The position numbers and the translations under genes are program-made. This document shows, piece after piece, positions 12,240 to 30,311 of a stretch of 64,000 nt of DNA. This stretch comes from Limnanthes douglasii subsp. nivea. Lineage: Eukaryota > Streptophyta > Magnoliopsida > Brassicales > Limnanthaceae. Positions within the stretch are counted from its first letter, which is position 1. Every line of letters starts with the position of its first letter. The stretch is from assembly GCA_036936605.1 (NCBI GenBank), contig JAUPFV010000001.1, positions 150,146,187 through 150,210,186 on the forward strand, given 5' to 3'. The notes below the pieces were generated by a model. That model ran no database searches. It saw nothing but the letters and a program-made list of their open reading frames with translations, and was not told the origin of the DNA.

Positions 12240-13385
12240 TGGCTATATAGTGTTATATAGGATTTTGTATAAGGAAGCTTTAAGTAGGTTATTATTGCGA
12301 TGCTTGAGCAAACAAGAATCACAAGAAGTTTTATCAAAATTTGCACGATGGAGAAGGTTCAGCACATTGTGGGTTCAAGGCATTATCTCGTCGAGTTTTG
12401 TTCACATGGTTTTATTAGTCTTCAATTATGAATGATGCCAAGAATTTGGTTCAGAGATGTGATACTTGTCAAAGGTTTGCTAATTCTATTCATAAACCAG
12501 CGATTCCACTTATGTCCATTACCGAAGCCGTTTTATTTGATAGACGAGGAATAGATTTGGTGAAAACTTTGTCGATGGCCTCTAGAGGACGGCAAATGAT
12601 AATTGTTGCGGTGGATTATTTTACAAAGTGGTCAGAAGCAGAACCATTATGTAGAACAAAAGCTAAGGATGTGATTAAGTTCATTGTAAATAATATTTGT
12701 TGTCATTTTAGAGTACCCCGGAGAATTACTACAGACAACGGTACTCAATTTAATAATAAAGAAATGTTTCATTTTGCGCTTCAAGTGAGATTAAACAATG
12801 TTTTCCACACCCTTTCATCCCCAAGAAAATGGACAAGTAGAGGTGACAAACAAATCTATTTTAGAAGGATTGAAGAAGAGTTTGATAGGAGCAGCAGGAA
12901 AATGACATAATTATTTGCAAGAGGTAATATGGGCTTATCGAACCAACCATAGGGAGACTACTAAAAAGACCCCTTTTGCTTTGTCATATTGTATGAATAT
13001 TGTTAGACTTGTGGAATTTACCTTGCCTTCTTTAAGATAAGCCAATATTCCAAAGACTTGAATAATGAAGCTAAAAGGGCAAATTTATATTTGATTGAAG
13101 AAAAAAGAGTTCAAACACATTTAAATGTATTTATTATCAAACTCTTATGAGGAATAGATATAATTCAAGGGCGAAAAGAAGAGAGTTCAAGGTCGGTGAC
13201 AAAGTGTTAAGAAATGTATTCCTCCATACCAAGGAAAATAGCCTTGGTAAGATTACCCGAATTGGGAAGGACCTTATATGGTTGTTGAAAGGATAAAACC
13301 AGGTTTTTATCACCTTTGTGATAAACATGGGATGATGCTTCAACATCTATGGAATACAACATCTAAAATTGTATTGGGAGTGATT
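12240..13385 (+). pseudogene. Element 2 integrase
   Basis: The zinc-binding region ends in RCDTCQRF (12428 onward). The catalytic core contains the first aspartate in RRGIDLV, VAVDYFTKWSEAEPL, and the second aspartate in RITTDNGTQFNN. A frameshift near 12820 separates these from the glutamate segment (ENGQVEVTN in the next frame). The C-terminal tail with a GPYMVV-type motif follows to 13380. The enzyme would insert the cDNA into host DNA, but the frameshift disables this copy. Confidence 0.85.
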
Positions 13386-13422
13386 GTGTTGTATTTTGAA
13401 ATTGTCTTCTTTGATTAGTTAG

Positions 13423-13470
13423 CGCACTCTTTCCTATCCTGTTTGCCCATGAAAGTTTTAACGAGGTGTT
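13423..13470 (+). other. Conserved non-coding block after pol (element 2)
   Basis: GCACTCTTTCCTATCCTG followed within 25 bases by AGTTTTAACGAGGTG. The same pattern lies after pol in elements 3 (61028-61073) and 4 (46217-46270, reverse strand). Confidence 0.6.
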
Positions 13471-13634
13471 ATGTACATATTCAAAACTATTAATAAAATG
13501 CATTTTTTGGCCAATGGTTGTTTATAAGTGCTTGTTTAAACTATTTTGGTAACTAATCAAAGATTGATCATCTTTGAGGTTAACCAAAAGGAGAATATTT
13601 CGAAATATTGAATACACTTTTCGAAGAAGCAACC

Positions 13635-13830
13635 ATATTCGAAGTGTTACATCCATTAAACGTACTATAATATTCAAAATGCTATGTCCATTAAACACAC
13701 TATAATATTTAAAGTGTTACGTCCATTAAACGCACTATAATATTCGAAGTGCTCCGTTCATTAAACGCACTATAATATTTGAAGTGTTGCGTTCATGAAA
13801 CACACTATAATATTCGAAGTGCTACACATT
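13635..13830. repeat. 35-bp minisatellite, about 5.5 units
   Basis: Units start at 13635, 13670, 13705, 13740, 13775 and 13810 with an exact 35-base spacing. Each reads ATATT(C/T), then an AGTG-like part, TCCATTAAAC and CACTATA with scattered changes. It lies between pol and antisense ORF. Tandem repeats in this region of Tat/Ogre elements have been described as a source of satellite DNA. Confidence 0.95.
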
Positions 13831-14077
13831 GTAATGTTATTTAACATACCATGTTATATTTTTCACTTCGAATAACTAATATAAATAACAAACAAATGTA
13901 AATATAACTTGAAGAAAATAAAAGATAAACAAAGTTTCTTCTCATTCAACTTAATTTGAGGAGAACTGTGTAATTTCCTAGATACCAAGTGAAAATGCAT
14001 ATATTAAAAACAACATATTATAGTGATTGCATGATAGGTACAAAAAAGAGATAATAAAATTACTCATATTCGGAGCT

Positions 14078-16750
14078 TTATTCAGAAACTTCCCTTGAAT
14101 ATTCCTCTTCGGATGACGAACTATGAACATGATCAAAAGCATTGCTAGGATGTATTTTGATGGGAATTTTGCTCCAAAAGTCGGACATATCGATTTTAGG
14201 ATATGAGGTATGAATTTCACGAAAGAGTGTTATGGTTTTTTGTTCTTCACCGTTTTTAATAGCTGCTAACATGTCTTTTGCACATTCATCCTCAGAAGTA
14301 GTGACATCAAGTTGTTTTTCCTTATCTAATTGGGCTTTGAGAGTGGTCATGCCATATGCCAGTCTTTTCTTCTCTACCTCACTATTTCTAAAAGAAACTT
14401 GAAGATCATCAATTTTTTTCTTTTCTGCAACTAACTCTTCAGAATGTTTAGTCTTGAGTTAATCTATTTTATTTTGCTGCGAAGTGTTGAGATCTTTTTT
14501 TTTCTTTTCGATGCACTTCTTGCAGAAACTTCTTGACATGAATGAGTTCTCTGAGAAATTCAGATCTGGCCATTTGAATGAAATTGATATCTTACAAGGT
14601 TCCGAAAGATCTCCCTAATCTTTTTCTCAGTTACCGTGGCACTTTTATAGTGAACCATTTTTTGGCCATGTGTTTTAACTGACTTCGAGAAGATTTGATT
14701 TCTTGAATCAGTTTTTGTGCTACCACATCGAAATTGGTAAAAGGCTGAAGAGTGGCTAGAACACCTTCGGATGGCTCAGTAGGAGGAAAGACCACTGAAC
14801 TAGGTCGAGGAATAAGATCCAAGGAGGTTGTGAGAACAATAACCTCAAAAGATGTGGCTTTGGAGGTAGCAAGTGCGCATCTTCTATAAAGATTATGCAT
14901 ATGATCTTGAATCTCTTGAACAATGGGATCATCTTCTCCAACAAGCTCTTGTGATTCGTCGAAGTTGATAAAGTTATCATGATCGAAGTGGTTATCGCCT
15001 CGATTATCTTCTACAGCCATAGTTTCCCTCTGCTGATTGGCAGCGTCTTCAACACTTGCTTCATTTTCATCTGTTGACTTTGCTGATTTCTGCAATTTCA
15101 ATTTCGTCGCCATCGGATAATACCTCTTTGACAATCTCCACATCTTTTTTTTTCCATTTCTTTTGGGGAGTTGTTTTAGTGGTGCCTTTCTTTTTCAAAG
15201 GAACAATTGTTTTCTTCTTTTTCGAAGAAGGTTCGTCTTCTAACTCATTTTTCAGTGGTGGATAGATTGCTTTCTTTTGTTTTCCTTCTTCTTCTAGGGA
15301 TGATGGCTATCCGATCTGTTGCAAATTGGTAAGAATATTTTGCAGTCAAGATATACTAACCTTCTGACAGCCTGTCGAGGATTGGGTGGCTCTATCAAAT
15401 TCTCAGGAGGGAGAACTCCAAACGTGATCGGAAACAGGTGGTTGTTGAGAAAGTTGATAGGTTCGAAAACAATGTGGAAAGCATTATTCCATTCTTTTTC
15501 AGCCCAGGCAGCGAGCTTGATAAAAGTCTCTTTTGTTTTCTCTCGATGAAGTATATATCGTCTCGAAATTTCTGTTCAGAACATAGAATTTGATAAGAAA
15601 TAAAGATAACATCGGTTCAAAATATAATTTGAAAAAACTTACGATTACTCCTTCAAACGAGGTTCAATCTATATGGGTTGACTTCAAATATTTCTTTGTC
15701 ATTCCCCCAACCACCTGAGATGAAGATAAATTTATGCTTCCAAAATTTGTTTGCTTCTACTAGATCATCGATTATCTTTAAGTCATCATCCAGGATAAGA
15801 TAATAAAATGGAAGCACCGACCCCTTCGACAGTTTGATCAAATAAATGAAGTCCTTAATGTATATCAGAATTTCGGATAAACGAGAAACCATGATCACAA
15901 ATTTCAGTGTGAACTATTAATTTGGTGTCACCTGGGTTTGACACAAACCCAAAAGTTCGAAGTAGTCAACTATCATGAGGTCTAGTGGAAATCGAAGATC
16001 CTAGTTAACGATCTTTGGGTAGACTACTAGTTCATTTTTTTAAAAAATCTAAAGGTGCTTCCCTTTCGTTGGAAAAACAAAGTGTAATATTGTCTCCCAT
16101 TCCCCATTGCTTATTTTGATCAACTGCTTGGCTCTCCTTGTAATATGTATGAGTAACATATTTTAGAGCCAATATGTAATGCACTTTGAAATGCCTCAAG
16201 TTCTCACCTATTGACGCACACAGCTCGTCAGATATTGTGACATAAACTTCTTTTTTCTCGGTCTACGAGTTTTTTCTTATGCAATATTTTCTGATTCTTT
16301 CAAAGCTTCTTCCTTTTGTTTCAGTTTCGTTATTTGACTAAGTAACTTCATAATCGATTTCTCCTTCAGATGCATCGTTCATCAGTTGATGAGGATCACT
16401 TGAGGGATTTTGTTGAGACGATGTTGCTGTCTCAACAATCTCCCTCAGGGGATGAGTAATGGTTGATGGATTCGAGGCAACATTGATATCCGAGGTGACA
16501 TCAACATCATCGCCCATTGCTATGAAAGTCTTTTTTTCTTGGAGTTCGAGGAGGGTGAGTTTCTAAAAGATTAGTTGAGGAAAAGGTCTCTTTAGATTTC
16601 TTTGAGGAAGATTTGCTCACTTCACAACTAATTCGAGATGATGATCCAATAAGGGAGGGTGAGATTCGAGGTGTCTTTGGTGTTCGAGTTTTTAATGATT
16701 GGCTTTCTTATGTAAGAGGAGATGGTGAAAAAACATAAGTTTTGGAATGA
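14078..16750 (-). pseudogene. Element 2 antisense ORF, spliced, Transposase_28-like
   Basis: Read from 16750 downwards on the minus strand. FIAMGDDV (near 16520) matches FIAMGSD of element 4. RFPLDLMIVDYF with LGLCQTQVTPN (near 15960-16000) matches RFPLDPEIVRYF with QLSPN. IIDDLVEANKFWKHKFIFISGGW (near 15720-15780) matches VVDDLLESEKNWKTQFLFISGAW. A GTAAGT donor at 15642-15637 and an acceptor at 15573-15572 suggest a 71-base intron. KLAAWAEKEWNNAFHIVF then matches the start of exon 2 in element 4. A long acidic and coiled-coil part runs to the end at 14078 (SSSSEEEYSREVSE). The central domain resembles the Pfam 'putative gypsy type transposon' family, of unknown function. Several stops break it. 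Confidence 0.75.
15572..15642 (-). other. Putative antisense intron in element 2
   Basis: On the minus strand the donor is GTAAGT (plus 15637-15642) and the acceptor is TTCTGAACAG (ending at plus 15572). The proteins on the two sides align to the two sides of the element 4 intron. The plus-strand reading has no such signals. Confidence 0.6.
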
Positions 16751-17066
16751 TCGAAGTTACCGTAGTATATTATTTTTGAAGACAAACCAAGAGAAACATT
16801 GCTTATTTATCCACTTGCTCTGTATTCATCTGTCCTTTCACTAATAAAAAATAGTATTTAACATCTATTTTTTTTTTAAAAATTAACCATGATTTTGCAT
16901 TTCAATTTTATCATGGTTTCACATTTCATATTTTTATTTAACTACGGTTTTGCATTTGGAATTTAAATAAAAAATCGTTTCCATATCGACCCTTTAAGAT
17001 TATTGTTACAAAAATCGATAATGCTCAATACAATCAGGACTTTAACGGTTTCACCGCTCAGAACCT
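16751..17066. other. AT-rich stretch, no gene
   Basis: Contains T- and A-rich runs only. A repeat of the element 2 LTR was looked for here and not seen. Confidence 0.5.
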
Positions 17067-17069
17067 TTA

Positions 17070-18071
17070 GGCCATCTCTAACCCTCGGTCTCGGTCGAGA
17101 CCGAGGGCCGAAAATGAATTCTAATCGACGGTGTCGGTCTCCAAAACAGGAGACCGATTCATTGTTTGGTCTCCACCTCGGGCTCTGGCGAGCGCGAGGT
17201 CGAGACCGTTGGAGAGAGAAATATGTTGAAAAGAGAAGAAAGGAAAAGTCAGTTTGAGTCGCAGAGAAGGAGGGAGGAGAGAGAAACAGTGGAAAAACTG
17301 AAGTGGGAGGAGAGAGAAAGAGTGGGCAGAAAGAGAAACCTGCTTTCTTTGATGTAATATATTTAATTTTGCATTCAATTAAAATTTATTAAAACTAAAT
17401 TATAATATAAATATAAGTTTAATTATAGTATAATAAAGTTAAATTATAATGTAAACATTTTATTTATAATAAATAATTAAATTATAATAAATATTTAAAT
17501 TTAGAAATTAAATTTAAATTTGTAGACCGTCTCTATAAATTCATTTATAATAAAAACTTAATTCATAAATTGCGAAAATCAAATACATAGTGGTATTAAT
17601 TTGTTCGAAAATAAATTTTCGAAAAAATAGCAACCGAAACTTGAAAACACACATGCAAAATAAATAAAAATACAAGAAAACACAAATAACAAAGAAACAA
17701 TTACGATAAATTACATAGTGAAATTATTGTAAATAAAAATTAAACACAAAAATTTATAACATAAATTTAAAATAAATAATCTTGTTAAATATTAATATCA
17801 ATTACTAATTAACAATATATGTTAAATTATTTATTATAGAATTAATAAATGTAGGATGATAATGTAAATATTGAGAGAGTGAGATGGAGGGAGAAATAAA
17901 GAGAGTGAGATGAATAGTTAAAAGATAGTGGAATTGTTTGAATTGAATTTTTTATATTAAAAGTCTCGGAATAGTAAAACAACGGTTAGAAGCTGTGTGG
18001 CAGATTTGTAAATAAATAGAGGTCTCCGGGGCTGGACAGGTCTCCGGAGAGACCTACGATTAGAGATGGCC
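17070..18071. mobile_element. PIF/Harbinger-like non-autonomous TIR element, 1,002 bp
   Basis: The left end GGCCATCTCTAACCCTCGGT at 17070 and the right end, read in reverse complement, GGCCATCTCTAATCGTAGGT ending at 18071, form terminal inverted repeats of about 22 bases with three or so mismatches. TTA flanks both ends (17067-17069 and 18072-18074), the 3-base target duplication of the PIF/Harbinger superfamily. No transposase is inside, only AT-rich DNA and a purine-rich stretch, so it would depend on an element elsewhere. Confidence 0.85.
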
Positions 18072-18074
18072 TTA

Positions 18075-19020
18075 ATAGTAGACGTTAATTGTATGTTGAT
18101 AATAAAATCTATTGAGCGAGAAGAAATCAATTCTCGTATAATCAAATCAACTAAATATACATCTGAAAATCCTTCCACCCCCAACAATTGTACTAAATTA
18201 AAAAACCATCGTCTCAAGGTCCATTCAACTTATTATTTGACAAACCAAAACCTATTAGGTAACTAACCTTGCATATGAAACAAAAAATCGACCTAGGCGG
18301 ATCATTTTTTTTGACAACAGTAAAATATAGCAACTTAGAAATAGTCACTGATTTGGATTTATATAAATCATACGATTTTCACAAATCGATAAAGACCCAT
18401 ACATAATTTGTAAGAACTTTTTAAAGTTTTTGGTGACCGATTAAATGTTGATTTTATTCATCTGGTGATAGATTTAAAGTATATAGTTTATTTGAAAAAA
18501 AAGGAGAATAATAATAATAATAATAAATTTTTCTTTAAACTGATTTGAGTACGGTGTTTTGGAAAAACCTGATTAGGAGAATAAGCATACATACATTTGT
18601 TTTAAGTAGTTATTCATAATTAATTCTTAATAATAATATTAATTAATATAATAGTTAACTTTTTGTTATTTAAAAAGAAACGGCTATAAAACTTTCTATT
18701 TTCATTTTAACTTTAAATTATTATCATAATGAAAATTTAATGAAAATTTGTTATCTGACAAGAATTCTAGTAGACTTTAGATGTTTTCCTTCAATTTCAT
18801 TTGCATATATAGTATAAAATTGACTTGAGAAAATATTATAGTTTATTGTTTTGTTGTTATTTTAAACTTTTTTACCATTTTTGATGATGAGAAATCTTGA
18901 TTGGAGCGTGTCATAATTTAGTCCGTTAATTTAGAAGTTGATTAGAATTAAAAAGAAACTGATTAGGAGGATTTAGGAGGGTAAAGTAATTGAGTTGTTG
19001 AATCTCCGGAGTAAGACATC
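18075..19020. other. AT-rich intergenic DNA upstream of the host gene
   Basis: No open frame with recognisable content and no repeat signature. A short (AAT)n run lies near 18510. This is probably ordinary promoter-distal sequence of the host gene. Confidence 0.5.
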
Positions 19021-19034
19021 CTCCTTCCCTCGCA

Positions 19035-19040
19035 TATAAA
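19035..19040 (+). promoter_or_regulatory. Candidate TATA box of the AAA-ATPase gene
   Basis: TATAAA lies about 190 bases before the ATG at 19224. It would place the transcript start near 19065-19070 and leave a CT-rich 5' leader of about 155 bases, common in plant genes. Confidence 0.5.
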
Positions 19041-19223
19041 TTAAAATTACCACACAAACATCATCGAAAGTCGAAACCAAACAATCTTTTTTCTTACTCC
19101 CACCGCTCCCATAACCTCCTTCTCGAAAGGACTCGGCGTCATTTGTAAAATATCATTCACACACAACAACAACTGATACATATCTTCTCTCCCCAATTCT
19201 CAGATTTTCTGGATCAACAGACC

Positions 19224-27510
<8,287 letters not shown>

Positions 27511-27515
27511 AGGAG

Positions 27516-27699
27516 GTATCTTTGTCTTTGTGTACAGAGGGTTTCTTGTTTAATTTATAATCTTCTTCTTAAATAGAGGATTCTTTATTTATTTATATTT
27601 CATGGAATTTCTGCCTTGTATCATATGTACGAAAGCTGAGAAACTCGGTTCGTATCATTTTACAGTCCCCCTTAAATTAATTTTGCTTGTTCTTTGCAG
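27516..27699 (+). other. Candidate 3' UTR intron of the AAA-ATPase gene
   Basis: AGGAG followed by GTATCTTTG lies five bases after the TAG stop, and a pyrimidine-rich TTCTTTGCAG ends at 27699. Both fit plant splice signals, giving a 184-base intron. The junction would be very near the stop and so would not be expected to trigger nonsense-mediated decay. No transcript evidence is available here. Confidence 0.4.
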
Positions 27700-27799
27700 A
27701 TTTTCTGGATCTATATGTTGATACTTAGTTGTAATTCAGATGGCTTATTCCAGTAATGTATGTGTTCTATATACTTAAATCTTTGTTCTTCCATGTTTT

Positions 27800-28554
27800 A
27801 CTGATCGACTTTGTATTTCTTGTGTGGAATGAGCCTTTTATTAACCTACCTGTTTCCAACCCGAATTACTTTTTTACAATTTTACCAGTAAATTTACACT
27901 TTTTAAATGACAGTTTTCTTTCATTTTAAACTTATTTGATTGTTGAAAACTATAAAGGTTCTATAAATTTTTTTCAGAAAAATTGAAAACTCCAGCATGG
28001 AGTTTTCATATTATAAAGGTGAATACGATTTTAGTAAACATGTAAACAGTTCTGTGAATAATTAAAAGAAAAAACAATAAAAACACGCTCTTTGTAGGTA
28101 GAAAAACCACAGATATCCCTTCAGCTGTTAGATATATTGTTTTCTTCTATTATAGTTCAATTTCTTTTACTCTTTGGTAGTATCCATTTTTTATGTAGTG
28201 TGTCATATGAATGTAGAGTCTGTTTTTTATTGGTTTATTTGAATTCTCTGTAATTTCTCCTTTTAAAGTTTTGGATGATTTTAATATTATGTTTCCTTTG
28301 AAGGTTACAAGTTGGGTTTGGGGCAGAGGAGAGAGTCTGAAGAACGAAGTCTATTTTTGGGGGATAATAAGAGTGGTTTCATTGGAAGAAAAATCATCTA
28401 CTCAAATAAATCTTTTACTTGGTCGATGGTTACTCTGGTTTTTGTACTTTTATGATTGAGTTCTTATTAAAGAAATCACTAGGATTTCCAGTTCTTTGGA
28501 ATGTTGTAAAATAAATGTCTTTTTAGGAATGAACAATTGAAAAAGATAGATGAA
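27800..28554. other. 3' flank of the host gene, no gene
   Basis: AT-rich DNA with short frames and no recognised motif. The polyadenylation site of the AAA gene probably lies around 27740-27850. Confidence 0.4.
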
Positions 28555-29222
28555 TTGGATGAGATAATGGAGTATTATACCTTACCGTTTATATATGAAT
28601 AGTAAAGTTTATATATGAATAGATTTTTTTTTTGGGTTTGAGGAATTAATTTCGGTTTATACGTTTTTCATCTTTCGGAATATTCGTGGTCGTTGTTTAG
28701 TGTCTTCTTGAATACTACTTTTGGATGAGATAATGGAGTATTATACCTTACGGTTTATATATGAATAGCAAAGTTTATATATGAATAGAATTTTTTTTTT
28801 TTTGGGTTTGAGGAGTTAATTTCGGTTTATACGTTTTTCATCTTTCGGAATATTCGTGGTCGTTGTTTAGTGTCTTCCTGAATACTACTTTTGGATGAGA
28901 TAATAGAGTATTATACCTTACCGTTTATATATGAATAGTAAAGTTTATATATGAATATAATTTTTTTTTGGGTTTGAGGAATTGATTTCGGTTTATACGT
29001 TTTTCATCTTTCGGAATATTCGTGGTCGTTGTTTAGTGTCTTCCTGAATACTACTTTTGGATGAGATAATGAAGTATTATACCTTACCGTTTATATATGA
29101 ATAGTAAAGTTTATATATGAATAGAATTTTTTTTTGGGTTTGAGGAATTAATTTCGCTTTATACGTTTTTCATCTTTCGGAATATTCGTGGTCGTTGTTT
29201 AGTGTCTTCCTAATACTACTTT
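28555..29222. repeat. Tandem array, four copies of a 166-170 bp unit
   Basis: Each copy begins TTGGATGAGATAAT and ends CTACTTT, starting at 28555, 28721, 28891 and 29057. Differences are few (a changed base here and there, and T-run length), so the amplification is recent compared with the decayed elements around it. Inside each unit GTTTATATATGAATAG occurs twice. The fourth copy ends at about 29222. Unit length is near nucleosome size, as for many plant satellites. Confidence 0.95.
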
Positions 29223-29573
29223 TGTAATTCAATCTTAATGTCGGACATTATTGAAGATGACCTCATCTGATTCATAGTGTTTTACTAAAATTTTAAGCTA
29301 CGTGGATAAGGAACCATGAGTGAGTCTTCTTTTGCGGCTGTCAAGAACTGTAGAGGATTGATGTGTGCTTTTCTATTTCCAAAATGCAATGGCCACTATT
29401 GGTAAATTTTGGGGTTGTGATGTGTGATTGGCATTTAAAAAAGATGCGAAATTAATTATATTTCTCAATTAATTTTTTGGTTACACTAATTCATATATTC
29501 AATCAGACTAGCCTATGGCATATTTGGTTACCGGAACATAAGCTAAAAAAGAGTAGCCTAAAACCTATTATAA

Positions 29574-30308
29574 GAGCATGTACAGTCGACACGCTAAAGT
29601 ATATGTTAAAGAGTTTGTTAACTTTTTTTAATAAAAAGTATCTCCAGTGAATGTGTTAGTGGAGAAGTTAACTAACACGAACCCAAAAAAAGCTAATGAC
29701 TTTGCTAATTTCCCAGAGCCACTTAACAAAGCCACGTCAGCTTTGTTAACATTTCGCGGAATTTTTATTTCTCTCCCCGCTTTTTTTTTATATCTTTTTT
29801 ATTTTCAATGTTTTTTTCAGCATTCATCTTCTTCCTATTTCAGTTCTTTTTTCATCATAGTTATTCACCATCTTTTTCGTTTTCATTCATCTTTTCGATT
29901 ACTTTTTTTTCTTTTCAATACAACGAACAAAAATGATATCTGTTGAACTTTCTTTCCATAAAAAACTTGAAGATTTAGAATCTGAATATGGCATATCAAT
30001 TTGTTAAATATATTCGATATATATTGATCAACAACCAGCAAAGTAAAGTTTTTAATTAAAATAGGTTTGAAAAAATATCTTTAATATATATGGATAAGAA
30101 CAAACAGAATTAAAATATCTTTGATAAATATATATATATGGATAAGATCGAATTAAAATTGTTAATTAAAAGTGTTTTAAAAGCTAAAGTTAAAAAAACG
30201 AGTGGAGTGAAATTAGGATTGTTAGTTAAAACAATGCTAAATGATGTTTCTCACTCCTAGTTGGCACCCACTAACACACCATTTTAACAACAACGAGTGT
30301 ACATGCTC
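29574..30308. mobile_element. PIF/Harbinger-like (Tourist type) miniature element, 735 bp
   Basis: Left end GAGCATGTACAGTCG (29574) and right end CGAGTGTACATGCTC (to 30308) are inverted repeats of about 15 bases with one mismatch. TAA flanks both sides (29571-29573 and 30309-30311), the three-base target duplication expected of PIF/Harbinger. The interior is AT-rich with a long pyrimidine stretch and no transposase. Termini differ from the element at 17070, so it is another family. Confidence 0.82.
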
Positions 30309-30311
30309 TAA

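Larger units (their letters stand above)
8450..16750 (+). mobile_element. Element 2: Tat-like Ty3/gypsy element lacking the RT region
   Basis: Order: LTR, primer binding site (9338), gag (9436-11280), protease (about 11440), a short remnant of the second RNase H, integrase (12240-13380), conserved post-pol block, a 35-bp minisatellite, and a minus-strand antisense ORF (16750-14078). Nearly the whole RT/RNase H region is missing, so the element is non-autonomous. No 3' LTR matching 8450-9331 is recognisable after 16750, so the 3' end appears lost. It ends shortly before a PIF/Harbinger-like element. Confidence 0.8.
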
